A DNA stretch of 22,933 bases from UBA11164 sp034376725. Its GTDB lineage: Bacteria; Pseudomonadota; Gammaproteobacteria; Xanthomonadales; Xanthomonadaceae. The notes below the pieces were generated by a model. It was not told the origin of the DNA and did no database searches. It saw nothing but the letters and a program-made list of their open reading frames with translations. Positions 7,698-16,494 of this stretch are shown piece by piece. The number at the start of each line of letters is the position of its first letter. Within the stretch, counting starts at the first letter, position 1. The stretch spans positions 1 to 22,933 of the forward strand of contig JAXMJH010000037.1 of assembly GCA_034376725.1 (NCBI GenBank), given 5' to 3'. The translations under genes were made by a program, and so were the position numbers.

Positions 7698-8681
7698 TTA
7701 TTCGGACACCGAGCGGGGCGGCGCGCTCGCCATAAAATCCTCAAGCGCACGCTCGAGCGCGCCGCGATCGCGCCGTGGATCCAGCCAGCGCGCATCAGTC
7801 ACGCCCCTGAGCCAGGTCAGCTGCCGCTTCGCCAGTTGCCGGGTGGCCGCGATCGCCTGGTCGCGAAACGCTGCGGCGTCGATCCGGCCGTCCAGGTGCA
7901 ACCAGGCCTGGCGATAGCCGACGGCCCGCAGGGCGGGCAATTCGGGGTGAATCTGTGAATCGGAACGCAATCGTGCCACTTCGTCGAGAAAGCCCTGGCT
8001 GAGCATGGTGTCGAACCGAGCAGCGATGCGGGCATGCAGTTCGCCTCGCGATTGCGGTGCGAGCGCCAGCTTCAGAACCCGGAACGGGAACCGGTGAGCG
8101 GCAGTGCGCTGCTGCCAATCGCTGATTGCCCGGCCGCTGACTCGCCAGACCTCCAGTGCGCGGGTGATCCGCTGCCGGTCGCCGGGTTCGATCCGCAGCG
8201 CGGCACGTGGGTCGACGCGTGCCAGCTCTTCGTGCAGCGCCGGCCAGCCGCGCGTCTGGGCCTCGTCGGCCAGCGCCGCACGCACTTCGGGCGAAGCCTC
8301 CGGCATCCGCGAAAGACCGCGCAACAACGCATGAAAGTACAGCCCGGTGCCACCAACCAGCAGCGGCAATCGGCCCTCGGCCTGAAACGACCGCAGCGCA
8401 ATCAGCGCATCGCGGGCGAAGTCGGCGGCGGAATAGGTCTCCCACGGTTCGCGCAGATCGATCAGGCGATGCGGCACGCGCGCCTGTTCGGCGGCGTCCG
8501 GCTTGGCGCTGCCGATATCCATGCGCCGATAGACCTGCGCCGAATCGACGCTGACGATGCCGCCGCCCAAACGCTCCGCCCACTCCATCGCCAGCGCCGA
8601 CTTGCCCGACGCGGTCGGGCCCAGCAGCGCGATGGCCAGCGGTCGATCATCGATGGCGGGAATTTCAGCGTGTTGGCTCAC
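7698..8681 (-). CDS. miaA: tRNA dimethylallyltransferase MiaA
   Basis: MiaA (327 residues from the GTG at 8681; E. coli has 316) transfers a dimethylallyl group to N6 of A37 in tRNAs that read UNN codons. The P-loop GPTASGKS is at 21-28. It is followed by VDSAQVYRRMDIGSAKP, which contacts the tRNA/acceptor adenine, then HRLIDL, VGGTGLYFHALLRGL, and RQRITRALEVWRVSGR. The C-terminal AVGYRQAW and TRQLAKRQLTWLR segments are typical. The start is uncertain: GTG at 8681 gives a normal length, while the frame continues upstream through an ATG at 8738 and beyond without conserved sequence. It diverges from the alkB gene. Confidence 0.97.
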   Translation of the reverse strand: MSQHAEIPAIDDRPLAIALLGPTASGKSALAMEWAERLGGGIVSVDSAQVYRRMDIGSAKPDAAEQARVPHRLIDLREPWETYSAADFARDALIALRSFQAEGRLPLLVGGTGLYFHALLRGLSRMPEASPEVRAALADEAQTRGWPALHEELARVDPRAALRIEPGDRQRITRALEVWRVSGRAISDWQQRTAAHRFPFRVLKLALAPQSRGELHARIAARFDTMLSQGFLDEVARLRSDSQIHPELPALRAVGYRQAWLHLDGRIDAAAFRDQAIAATRQLAKRQLTWLRGVTDARWLDPRRDRGALERALEDFMASAPPRSVSE

Positions 8682-8700
8682 GCCGCGAAGCTTATCGGCT

Positions 8701-8729
8701 TTGTCGCGGCCGCGGGTTGGCGCTAAAGT
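8701..8729 (+). promoter_or_regulatory. Possible sigma-70 promoter of the alkB gene
   Basis: TTGTCG at 8701-8706 (4 of 6 for -35) and TAAAGT at 8724-8729 (4 of 6 for -10) are separated by exactly 17 bases. Transcription would start near 8736, about 37 bases before the start codon. It lies in the divergent interval with miaA. Confidence 0.4.
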
Positions 8730-8772
8730 CGAGGGCATGGCCGCATGGCCCCGGCACACGAGGAGTCGCACG

Positions 8773-9846
8773 ATGCCCGACTGGAAGCGATATGGGTTTC
8801 TGATCGTCTTTGTGGTGCCCGCCCTGATGCCGGCGGCGGCCTGGCTGGGGCAGGTCACCGGCTGGGAGGATGCGTCCGCCTGGTTCCCGCTGCTGTTTCT
8901 GTTCGGCCTGTTGCCGCTGGCCGACTACGCGCTGGGCCACGACCCGGACAATCCGGCGCCGGCGCTCGGCCCGAACCTGGATCAGGACCGCTGGTTTCGC
9001 GCGCTCACCCTGGCCACCGTGCCGGTACAGTTCGGCGTCCTGGCCTGGTCGGGCTGGCACTTCGTGCATGCCGGTTTCGACCTGGTCGGCATGGCCGGCT
9101 GGCTGCTGTCGCAGGGTGTTGTCGGCGGTGTGCTGGCGATCAACACGGCACACGAACTGATTCACAAGGACGCCCGACTCGAGCGCGCCGCCGGTGGCCT
9201 GCTGCTGACGAGCGTGGGTTATCAGGGTTTCAAGGTGGAACACCTGCGCGGTCATCACGTCCACGTTTCGACCCCGGCCGATGCCTCGAGCGCGCCGTTC
9301 GGTATGAGCCTGTGGCGGTTCCTGCCGCGCGCTCTGCTGCGCAATACATGCAACGCCTGGAGCCTGGAAGCCCAGCGACTGGCCCGGCGCGAGCTGCCCT
9401 GGTGGCACTGGCGCAACGAGTTGATCGGCTGGACCGCGCTCTGGCTGGTCTGGGCCGCCGTCTTGGCGCTCTGGCTGGGACCGGTCGGCCTGGGCTTTTT
9501 TGTTGCTCAGGGCGTGTTCGCCGCCGGCTCGCTGGAGATCATCAATTACGTCGAGCACTACGGCCTTGAGCGTCGCCAGCTGGCCGACGGCCGCTACGAA
9601 AAACCAAACCACCTGCACAGCTGGAATTCCGACTACGCGCTGTCCAACCTGCTGCTGTTCCATCTCCAGCGCCATTCCGACCACCACGAAACCCCGAAGC
9701 GTCGCTACCAGAACCTGCTGCACCACGTCGACAGCCCGCAGTTACCCGGTGGCTACGCGGCGATGTTCGTGCTGGCCCTGGTGCCGGCGCTGTGGTTCCG
9801 GGTGATCGACCCGCGCGTGCGGGCATTCCGGGCCGGCGCGGGCTGA
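8773..9846 (+). CDS. alkB: AlkB-type alkane 1-monooxygenase (membrane di-iron hydroxylase)
   Basis: This is a 357-residue integral membrane non-heme di-iron enzyme that oxidises the terminal methyl of alkanes to a primary alcohol, using electrons from rubredoxin. All histidine boxes are present: HELIH (127-131), HLRGHH (157-162) within the EHxRGHHxxVxTPxDxxSA signature, NYVEHYGL (258-265), and LQRHSDHH (298-305) followed by RRYQNL and SPQLPGGYA. Several transmembrane stretches precede and separate the boxes. There is no fused rubredoxin domain, and no rubredoxin or rubredoxin reductase gene in the window, so electron donors must be encoded elsewhere. The ATG at 8773 has AGGAG at 8761-8765, a 7-base spacing. 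The exact chain-length range, or a role on another substrate such as a fatty acyl chain, cannot be read from the sequence. Confidence 0.93.
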   Translation: MPDWKRYGFLIVFVVPALMPAAAWLGQVTGWEDASAWFPLLFLFGLLPLADYALGHDPDNPAPALGPNLDQDRWFRALTLATVPVQFGVLAWSGWHFVHAGFDLVGMAGWLLSQGVVGGVLAINTAHELIHKDARLERAAGGLLLTSVGYQGFKVEHLRGHHVHVSTPADASSAPFGMSLWRFLPRALLRNTCNAWSLEAQRLARRELPWWHWRNELIGWTALWLVWAAVLALWLGPVGLGFFVAQGVFAAGSLEIINYVEHYGLERRQLADGRYEKPNHLHSWNSDYALSNLLLFHLQRHSDHHETPKRRYQNLLHHVDSPQLPGGYAAMFVLALVPALWFRVIDPRVRAFRAGAG

Positions 9847-9847
9847 G

Positions 9848-10171
9848 GTGACACGTCTGGTCAATTTAGTCGGCCTTGCGCTCTTCGTCGCGGGCGGATA
9901 CGGCCTGATCAAGGGGTACGATCAGCCATCGGTACTGCAGTCGCTGTGCGCGGGCCTGTGCCTGCTGAGCGTTCCCGGAGACTATGCGCTCTCGGTGACC
10001 CGTGCGCTGGGCTGGAGCATCATCGCCGCCGCCTTGCTGGCTATGGCCTGGTATCCCTTGGACTGGGCCACGCTGATCCTGTTCATTGCCGTCGCCGCAG
10101 GAATGCATCTTGCCGGTTTGAGCCCAGACGGATCCGGCGACGGCGGGTCGGGCGGCGATTGCGGCGACTGA
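9848..10171 (+). CDS. Hypothetical small membrane protein following alkB
   Basis: This is a 107-residue protein I do not recognise. It has about three hydrophobic segments (roughly 5-22, 30-48, and 54-88 as one or two spans) and a glycine/aspartate-rich tail (SGDGGSGGDCGD) at the C-terminus. The start is GTG at 9848, one base after the alkB stop, so translation is almost certainly coupled to alkB. Codon use and GC look like the neighbours. A role as an accessory or stability factor for the membrane hydroxylase would fit the pairing but is only inference from position. Confidence 0.65.
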   Translation: MTRLVNLVGLALFVAGGYGLIKGYDQPSVLQSLCAGLCLLSVPGDYALSVTRALGWSIIAAALLAMAWYPLDWATLILFIAVAAGMHLAGLSPDGSGDGGSGGDCGD

Positions 10172-10183
10172 GAGCGCAATCGG

Positions 10184-10230
10184 TTATCCACACAGCCTGT
10201 GGACAACTCGGGGGGAGCGCCTGTGGAGAA
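10184..10230. promoter_or_regulatory. Cluster of three DnaA-box-like 9-mers in a convergent intergenic region
   Basis: TTATCCACA at 10184-10192 (+) is a perfect DnaA box. TGTGGACAA at 10198-10206 and TGTGGAGAA at 10222-10230 are minus-strand boxes, each with one mismatch to TTWTNCACA. The first two face each other across 5 bases. The region lies between two gene 3' ends, so it is unlikely to be a promoter operator. Confidence 0.5.
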
Positions 10231-10267
10231 CTCGCTCAAGGCCGCGCCAGGCATGGCGATCAGCGGG

Positions 10268-10288
10268 TGTGACCAGCATGTGACCAGC
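10268..10288. repeat. Short tandem repeat, two copies with an 11-bp period
   Basis: TGTGACCAGC occurs at 10268-10277 and again at 10279-10288, one helical turn apart. It sits between the DnaA-box-like cluster and the folP stop codon. Confidence 0.55.
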
Positions 10289-10301
10289 CGCTGAACCGTG
10301 C

Positions 10302-11201
10302 TCAGTCGTCGTCCGGCCAGCGCGGCGCGGCCGGTGCGCCACGCGGTTTTGCAGCGGGCTGCGCGGCGACCGCCGCCCACACCTTGAGCGCATCCACGGT
10401 CGCAGCGACATCGTGAACACGGACGATGCCGGCCCCGCGCTGCACCGCGATCAGCGCCGCCGCGACCGACCCGGAAACCCGCTCAGCGGGGGTTTCGCGC
10501 CCGGTGAGCTCGCCGATGCTGCGCTTGCGCGACAGCCCGGCCAGCACCGGAACGCCCAGCTCGGTGAACTGTTGGAGCGCGGCCAGCAGCGCCAGATTGT
10601 GCTCCAGGCGCTTGCCGAAGCCGAAACCGGGGTCGATGACGATGCGCTTCTTGTCGATGCCGGCCATCTCGCAGGCGAAGATGCGCTGGGCAAGAAAGCC
10701 GTGAACATCGGCAACCACATCGTCATAGGCTGGCGCCGACTGCATGGTCCGCGGCTCGCCCAGCATGTGCATCAGCACCACCGGCACACCCAGCGCAGCG
10801 GCGGCATCCAACGCACCCTCGGCGCGCAGCGCCGCGACATCGTTGATCATCCCCGCGCCGGCCTGTACGGCCGCGCGCATCACTTCGGGCTTGCTGGTGT
10901 CGATGGAAATCGGCACCGTGGTCTGGCCGGCCAACGCCTGGATGACCGGGATGACCCGCGCCAGTTCATCGGCCAGGGCCACCGGCTCGGCCCCCGGCCG
11001 CGTCGACTCGCCGCCGATGTCGAGCGCATCGGCGCCTTCGGCGACCAGCCTCAGCCCGTGAGCGACCGCCGCCTCGACGCCGGCATGCTGGCCACCATCG
11101 GAAAACGAGTCGGGCGTGACGTTGACCACACCCATGACCCGCGCACGATCCAGCCGCAGTTCACGGCCGGCGCAATCGAGGGCGGGTGTGGTATCGAACA
11201 T
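10302..11201 (-). CDS. folP: Dihydropteroate synthase
   Basis: FolP (299 residues) condenses p-aminobenzoate with dihydropterin pyrophosphate in folate synthesis and is the sulfonamide target. Motifs are MGVVNVTPDSFSDGG (23-37) for pyrophosphate binding, DIGGESTRPGAEPV (from 61), ISIDTSKPEV, MINDV, and IDPGFGFGK in the C-terminal half, ending with RVHDVAATVDALKV. A tail of about 20 residues rich in alanine and proline follows the usual end of the protein. The ATG at 11201 gives the normal N-terminus; its Shine-Dalgarno is weak. It lies 131 bases downstream of ftsH on the same strand, the conserved ftsH-folP order, but glmM, the usual next gene, is absent here. Confidence 0.98.
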   Translation of the reverse strand: MFDTTPALDCAGRELRLDRARVMGVVNVTPDSFSDGGQHAGVEAAVAHGLRLVAEGADALDIGGESTRPGAEPVALADELARVIPVIQALAGQTTVPISIDTSKPEVMRAAVQAGAGMINDVAALRAEGALDAAAALGVPVVLMHMLGEPRTMQSAPAYDDVVADVHGFLAQRIFACEMAGIDKKRIVIDPGFGFGKRLEHNLALLAALQQFTELGVPVLAGLSRKRSIGELTGRETPAERVSGSVAAALIAVQRGAGIVRVHDVAATVDALKVWAAVAAQPAAKPRGAPAAPRWPDDD

Positions 11202-11297
11202 GGCTCAGACCGGCTCGGGGCTCAAGGGGTGAACTCGCACAAACCATGGCGCAGCGAAGCATGCGCGTGCGCTCAAGGAAGTAACGCGAACCGGGAA

Positions 11298-11318
11298 GAG
11301 CCGGACAGCTGCCGGCTC
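11298..11318. terminator. Weak hairpin between ftsH and folP
   Basis: GAGCCGG (11298-11304) and CCGGCTC (11312-11318) make a 7-bp stem with a 7-base loop, 15 bases after the ftsH stop. There is no real U tract, so it may attenuate or only process the ftsH-folP transcript. Confidence 0.3.
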
Positions 11319-11332
11319 CACCCAGAGGAGGC

Positions 11333-13255
<1,923 letters not shown>

Positions 13256-13306
13256 CGGATTCCTCAGCAACCGCCTCCAGCGGGGTCAATTATCGAAGCC
13301 GCCGCT

Positions 13307-13927
13307 TCAGGCGCGCTTGCCGGTGGCCAGCGCATATACCTCGGGCGAGCGGCTGCGCGAGGCTTTGGGTTTGCGGACCGTCACCTTTTGATATCGGCGG
13401 CGAAGGTCACGAACATAATCGTCGAATCCGGGACTCATGAACAACTTGGTCAGGAATGCCCCACCCGGCTTGAGCCATTCCTGCGCGAAGTCACGGGCCA
13501 GCTCGGCCAGATGCATCGCTCGCGGATTATCCACCGCAGCCACACCACTGATATTGGGCGCCATGTCGGAAAGCACAAGGTCGACCCGACTACCCATCAA
13601 TACCGCCTCCAAGCGTGACAGTGCCTCTTGTTCCCTGAAGTCTCCGTGAAGGAACTCGACGCCGGCCAGCGATGGCATTTCCAGGATATCCAGCGCGATC
13701 ACCCGGCCGGTCTGGCCCAGGCGCTGGCGGACCAGCTGTGACCAGCCGCCGGGCGCCGCGCCGAGATCGACCACGACCATGTCCGGCTTGAGCAGGTGGT
13801 CGCGATCGAAGATTTCATCGAGCTTGAACGCCGCGCGCGAGCGCAAGCCCTCGGACTGGGCACGCTTGACGAACGGGTCGCTGAAATGCTCTTTCAACCA
13901 GCGCTGACTGCTCTTGCTGCGGGCCAC
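13307..13927 (-). CDS. rlmE: 23S rRNA (uridine-2'-O)-methyltransferase RlmE/FtsJ
   Basis: RlmE (206 residues) methylates the 2'-O of U2552 in the A loop of 23S rRNA, a late 50S assembly step. The AdoMet motif VVDLGAAPGGWSQ is at 51-63. The catalytic tetrad is visible as K35, D121 (in LSDMAPN), K161 (in LTKLF) and E196 (in SPEVYAL), with the same spacing as the E. coli residues K38-D124-K164-E199. The start is GTG at 13927; the sequence SSQRWLKEHFSDPFVK follows as in relatives. It is 51 bases upstream of ftsH on the same strand, the conserved rlmE-ftsH operon order, and diverges from yhbY. Confidence 0.98.
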   Translation of the reverse strand: MARSKSSQRWLKEHFSDPFVKRAQSEGLRSRAAFKLDEIFDRDHLLKPDMVVVDLGAAPGGWSQLVRQRLGQTGRVIALDILEMPSLAGVEFLHGDFREQEALSRLEAVLMGSRVDLVLSDMAPNISGVAAVDNPRAMHLAELARDFAQEWLKPGGAFLTKLFMSPGFDDYVRDLRRRYQKVTVRKPKASRSRSPEVYALATGKRA

Positions 13928-13995
13928 GAACGCTCATCCAGATAAAGCCACATGATACCCTTATCGACCACCCCTGCCCTGATCGAAACGCCTGA
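13928..13995. promoter_or_regulatory. Divergent rlmE / yhbY intergenic region
   Basis: This 68-base gap between divergent genes must hold both promoters. It is more A+T-rich than its surroundings. TATCAT on the minus strand (13952-13957) matches 5 of 6 of a -10 box for rlmE, but I see no good -35 partner. Confidence 0.3.
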
Positions 13996-14304
13996 ATGGC
14001 CAAATCCACTGCCCTTTCGCCCAGCCAGAAACGCTATCTGCGCGGGCTTGCCCATTCGCTCAAGCCGATCATCATGGTCGGTGGCAAGGGAGTCAGCGAC
14101 CCGGTCATCGCCGAACTCGAGCTGGCACTCGATCACCACGAGCTGCTCAAGGCAAAACTGGCCGCCGGCGATCGCGACGAGCGCGATCAATGGATCGCCG
14201 CACTGACCGAGCGCACCGGTGCCGCCCTGGTCCAGCAGATCGGCAACACGGCAGTGCTCTACCGCCAGAGCCGCGACAAGGCACGCATCGTTCTGCCACG
14301 CTGA
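13996..14304 (+). CDS. yhbY: YhbY-like CRM-domain RNA-binding protein
   Basis: This is a 102-residue single CRM (CRS1-YhbY) domain protein that associates with pre-50S ribosomal particles. The N-terminal LSPSQKRYLRGLAHSLKP is followed by the GxxG-type RNA loop VGGKGVS (28-34), then a helix with VIAELELALDHHELLKAKL and the C-terminal strand QIGNTAVLYRQS. The length is that of the E. coli protein. The gene diverges from rlmE, the conserved gammaproteobacterial arrangement. ATG at 13996 is the conserved start; the Shine-Dalgarno is poor. Its stop overlaps the next gene's start as TGATG. Confidence 0.95.
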   Translation: MAKSTALSPSQKRYLRGLAHSLKPIIMVGGKGVSDPVIAELELALDHHELLKAKLAAGDRDERDQWIAALTERTGAALVQQIGNTAVLYRQSRDKARIVLPR

Positions 14305-14672
14305 TGCAGCTGACCGAAGACCGGCCCGAGACCCGATACGTGCTGCGTGCCGTGGCCGAAGCGGGGATCACCATCAACGACCGGACCTACGCGCACAGTC
14401 TCATCGTCAGCCCCGATCAGCTGATCGAGGACTGGCTCCACGGCGCCGATCTGCAGGCGTCCGACCTGGAACCGGCCCTGGCACTCAATCCGGAGCTGAT
14501 CCTGCTCGGCACCGGGACACGCCAGCGGATGCCCGCTCCCGCCGTGCTTGCCGCCTGCCTGACCCGAGGGGTCGGCATCGAAGCCATGGACAATGCCGCG
14601 GCGGGACGCACGTTCAACGTGCTGGCCGGAGAGAATCGCCGGGTGGTGGCCGCCTTCATGCTGCCTGGCTGA
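14304..14672 (+). CDS. Mth938-like domain protein (DUF498/COG3737 family)
   Basis: This is a 122-residue soluble protein. The pattern of NDRTYAHSLIVSP near the N-terminus, then LNPELILLGTGTRQRMP, RGVGIEAMDNAAAGRTFNVL and ENRRVVAAFMLPG is that of the Mth938 domain, found in bacterial proteins of unknown function and in a human complex I assembly factor (NDUFAF3). The ATG at 14304 shares its A with the yhbY stop TGA, so it is translationally coupled to yhbY. The frame is open upstream inside yhbY but those codons are not related to the domain. Its cellular job is not known. Confidence 0.88.
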   Translation: MQLTEDRPETRYVLRAVAEAGITINDRTYAHSLIVSPDQLIEDWLHGADLQASDLEPALALNPELILLGTGTRQRMPAPAVLAACLTRGVGIEAMDNAAAGRTFNVLAGENRRVVAAFMLPG

Positions 14673-14688
14673 ACTTGCTGGTCCCCGG

Positions 14689-15333
14689 TTACTGACCCTT
14701 CCAATCGGCGATCCGCCAGAGATAGAAGCTGGCGCAGGTCCGGTACGGCCCCCAGCATTCGCCGCGTGCAGCCAATGCCTTGGGCGTCGGAGCAAGCTTG
14801 CCGCCATCGACCCGCCGGGCGCCATTGCGGATACCCAGGTCGTCGACCGGCAGCAGATCCGGACGCCCCAGCCGGAACATCAGCAGCATTTCGACCGTCC
14901 AGCGACCGATTCCCCGGACTTGGGTGAGCGTCGCGATGATCTCCTCGTTGTCCATCAGCGACAGACGCCTGGCATCCGGAAGCCCGCCCTCAGCGGCGTG
15001 TCGACACAGATCGCGCAGCGCCCGCTGCTTGTTGCCCGATACTCCGCAGGCGCGCAGGGTCGGTTCATCGACCCGTGACAGCGACCCGGCATCGAGCACC
15101 TTGCTGCCCACGGCCGATTCGAGCCTGCCGACGATGGTCGCCGCCGCCTTGCCGGACAGCTGCTGGTGAAGGATCGAACGGGCCAGCGCGTCGGTGAGGA
15201 CAAACGAGCGGCGCCAGCGCGGATCGGGCGCCAGCGGGCCAATCCGGTCGATCCATCGGCGGAGCGCCGGATCCTCTCGACGCAAATGGATGCGAGCCGC
15301 CTGAATATCGAAGCCACGGGCAAAACGCGGCAT
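14689..15333 (-). CDS. AlkA-like DNA-3-methyladenine glycosylase (HhH-GPD)
   Basis: This is a 214-residue HhH-GPD superfamily glycosylase, expected to remove alkylated bases such as 3-methyladenine in base excision repair. The signature SILHQQLSGKAA lies at about 53-64. The helix-hairpin-helix is LTQVRGIGRWTVEM (136-149), and LPVDDLGIRNG (161-171) holds the catalytic aspartate, probably the second of D164-D165. The C-terminus WGPYRTCASFYLWR matches the AlkA/MAG class without the N-terminal AlkA domain, giving the shorter bacterial/yeast MAG form. There is no iron-sulfur cysteine cluster as in Nth/MutY. The gene is the last of a long minus-strand run and converges with the Mth938 gene 16 bases away. 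Confidence in family is high, in exact substrate moderate. Confidence 0.92.
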   Translation of the reverse strand: MPRFARGFDIQAARIHLRREDPALRRWIDRIGPLAPDPRWRRSFVLTDALARSILHQQLSGKAAATIVGRLESAVGSKVLDAGSLSRVDEPTLRACGVSGNKQRALRDLCRHAAEGGLPDARRLSLMDNEEIIATLTQVRGIGRWTVEMLLMFRLGRPDLLPVDDLGIRNGARRVDGGKLAPTPKALAARGECWGPYRTCASFYLWRIADWKGQ

Positions 15334-15355
15334 GAGGACGATGGCTCCGGACTGG

Positions 15356-15385
15356 GATCGCCCCGCCGATACCGACGGGGCGATC
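15356..15385 (-). terminator. Very stable hairpin between the DUF6789-like gene and the glycosylase gene
   Basis: GATCGCCCCG at 15356-15365 pairs perfectly with 15376-15385. On the minus strand the stem extends through a U-G pair and two C-G pairs to a GUAU tetraloop, about 13 pairs in all. No U-run follows. It lies 22 bases upstream of the glycosylase start, so it may be a non-canonical terminator or affect its expression. Confidence 0.45.
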
Positions 15386-15408
15386 GGTTCAATGAATGCC
15401 GGTCGCGC

Positions 15409-15834
15409 TCAGGCGCCCTTGCCCAGCTTGGCGAAAACAAAGCCAAGGACCGCACCGAAGATGATGTGCAGGACCAGCGTCATCACCGGAGCCATCATTC
15501 CCATGCTCATCGCGAACAGGCCGCTGCCCATCATCGGCATCATCAGCAGCATCATCACCAGCCAGCCCAGCACACCCAGCACGATGCCCTTGGCGACCAG
15601 ACTGCCGCCGGGCAGCACGCCGCGCAGCAGCGCAAAGCCGATGCCGTATCCGACGCCGCCGATGATGAAATGACCCATCCAGCCCATCGCCGCATCGCCG
15701 CCCATCTTCATCGACAGCATGGCAATGATGTCCAGCTCAGGCATCACCCCCATCATGCCCTTGACCATCATCAACCCGGACAAAACTGCCGTCGCTACCA
15801 AGCCAGCGATCAAGCCCCACAGGTACTGATTCAT
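15409..15834 (-). CDS. Methionine-rich multi-pass membrane protein (DUF6789-like)
   Basis: This is a 141-residue protein with about four transmembrane segments: residues 5-25, 54-75, 80-102 and 110-135. It resembles the DUF6789 family in the pattern GLIAGLVATAVLSGLMMVKG near the start and HFIIGGVGYGIGFALL in the middle, but this is from memory. Methionine makes up 22 of 141 residues (about 16%), grouped in runs such as MMLLMMPMM. The ATG at 15834 has GGGAG about 8 bases upstream, a good Shine-Dalgarno; the frame continues 87 codons upstream without conserved sequence. The function is unknown; neighbours in the run are membrane proteins too. Confidence 0.8.
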   Translation of the reverse strand: MNQYLWGLIAGLVATAVLSGLMMVKGMMGVMPELDIIAMLSMKMGGDAAMGWMGHFIIGGVGYGIGFALLRGVLPGGSLVAKGIVLGVLGWLVMMLLMMPMMGSGLFAMSMGMMAPVMTLVLHIIFGAVLGFVFAKLGKGA

Positions 15835-15865
15835 GATTTCTCTCCCGTTGTATGCTTTTGCTGTA

Positions 15866-15897
15866 GGCGCCCGCCGCCGGAGGCCGCAGGCGGCGCC
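15866..15897 (-). other. GC-rich hairpin in the 5' leader of the DUF6789-like gene
   Basis: Five pairs (866-870 with 893-897), a one-base bulge at 15871, and four pairs (872-875 with 889-892) close a loop of about 13 bases. It sits 32-63 bases upstream of the start at 15834. The rest of the 223-base gap (15835-16057) holds nothing I can identify. Confidence 0.4.
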
Positions 15898-16057
15898 CCA
15901 GGTTGCATTGCCCGGAGCGCGCACCGATGCTAGCACTTGGGTGACCTGCCGACAGCCGGTGTCGATTGCCTGATCGGGCTGCGCCGGGGTAATTACGGCT
16001 CGCGGCGCGGCATCCGAACTCAACCCGGCCGGCGAGCGAACTCCCGACGAACCCGGA

Positions 16058-16453
16058 TTACCGGGGCTCCAGCCACGCCGCAGCAGCGAGGGCAAGCCAG
16101 CCCAACATCAGCAGAATCCCGCCGACCGGCGCCCAGGCCGTCGGCGTTGTGAATGCCACGGCGGCGATCAGGCTCCCGCAAAACAGCGCCAGCCCGATCA
16201 GCAACAGAGTCAGAGCAATGGCAACCGGTACACGTGCGCCGAATCGGGCCCACCCCTGCAGCGCCAGCCCGTGCCCAAACAGCATCAACGCAGCCAGACC
16301 CAGCCGCACTGCATCCTGACTTTCAACGCCGTGACTGGCATAGGCGCCCAGCCCAACCGCGACACCACAGGCCAGTGCCCCGGCTGTGGCAAACGCGCGC
16401 GGCGCCAGTGGGACTCGCATCGATGCGCGATTCACGATTCGACGCTCTCCCAT
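16058..16453 (-). CDS. DUF423 family membrane protein
   Basis: This is a 131-residue membrane protein with about four hydrophobic segments. The opening AGALACGVAVGLGAYASHGV, with its small residues and HG, and the later LFGHGLALQGWARFG, GLALFCGSLIAAV and APVGGILLMLGWLALA segments follow the DUF423 family (E. coli YgdD). ATG at 16453 is chosen because AAGGAG lies about 6 bases upstream with a second GGAGG before it; a 15-codon extension upstream to 16498 lacks support, and an internal ATG at 16420 has no such site. It follows the DUF4340 gene on the same strand with a 41-base gap and is probably in its transcript. Function of the family is unknown. Confidence 0.88.
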   Translation of the reverse strand: MGERRIVNRASMRVPLAPRAFATAGALACGVAVGLGAYASHGVESQDAVRLGLAALMLFGHGLALQGWARFGARVPVAIALTLLLIGLALFCGSLIAAVAFTTPTAWAPVGGILLMLGWLALAAAAWLEPR

Positions 16454-16494
16454 GGAAACTCCTTTCCTCCAATCGCCGAATCGCAGCGCGAGGC

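Noticed and set aside
10171..10301. Chromosome origin (oriC)
   Set aside because: Although DnaA-box-like sites are present, there is no AT-rich unwinding element, too few boxes, and no dnaA/dnaN/gyrB/gidA neighbours.
13526..13534. TTATCCACC resembling a DnaA box
   Set aside because: Single site with a mismatch, inside the rlmE coding sequence.
15835..16057. Possible promoter for the DUF6789-like gene (CTGTCG and TAGCAT with a 17-base spacer, minus strand)
   Set aside because: The -35 matches only 3 of 6 and the -10 only 4 of 6; not distinguishable from chance.
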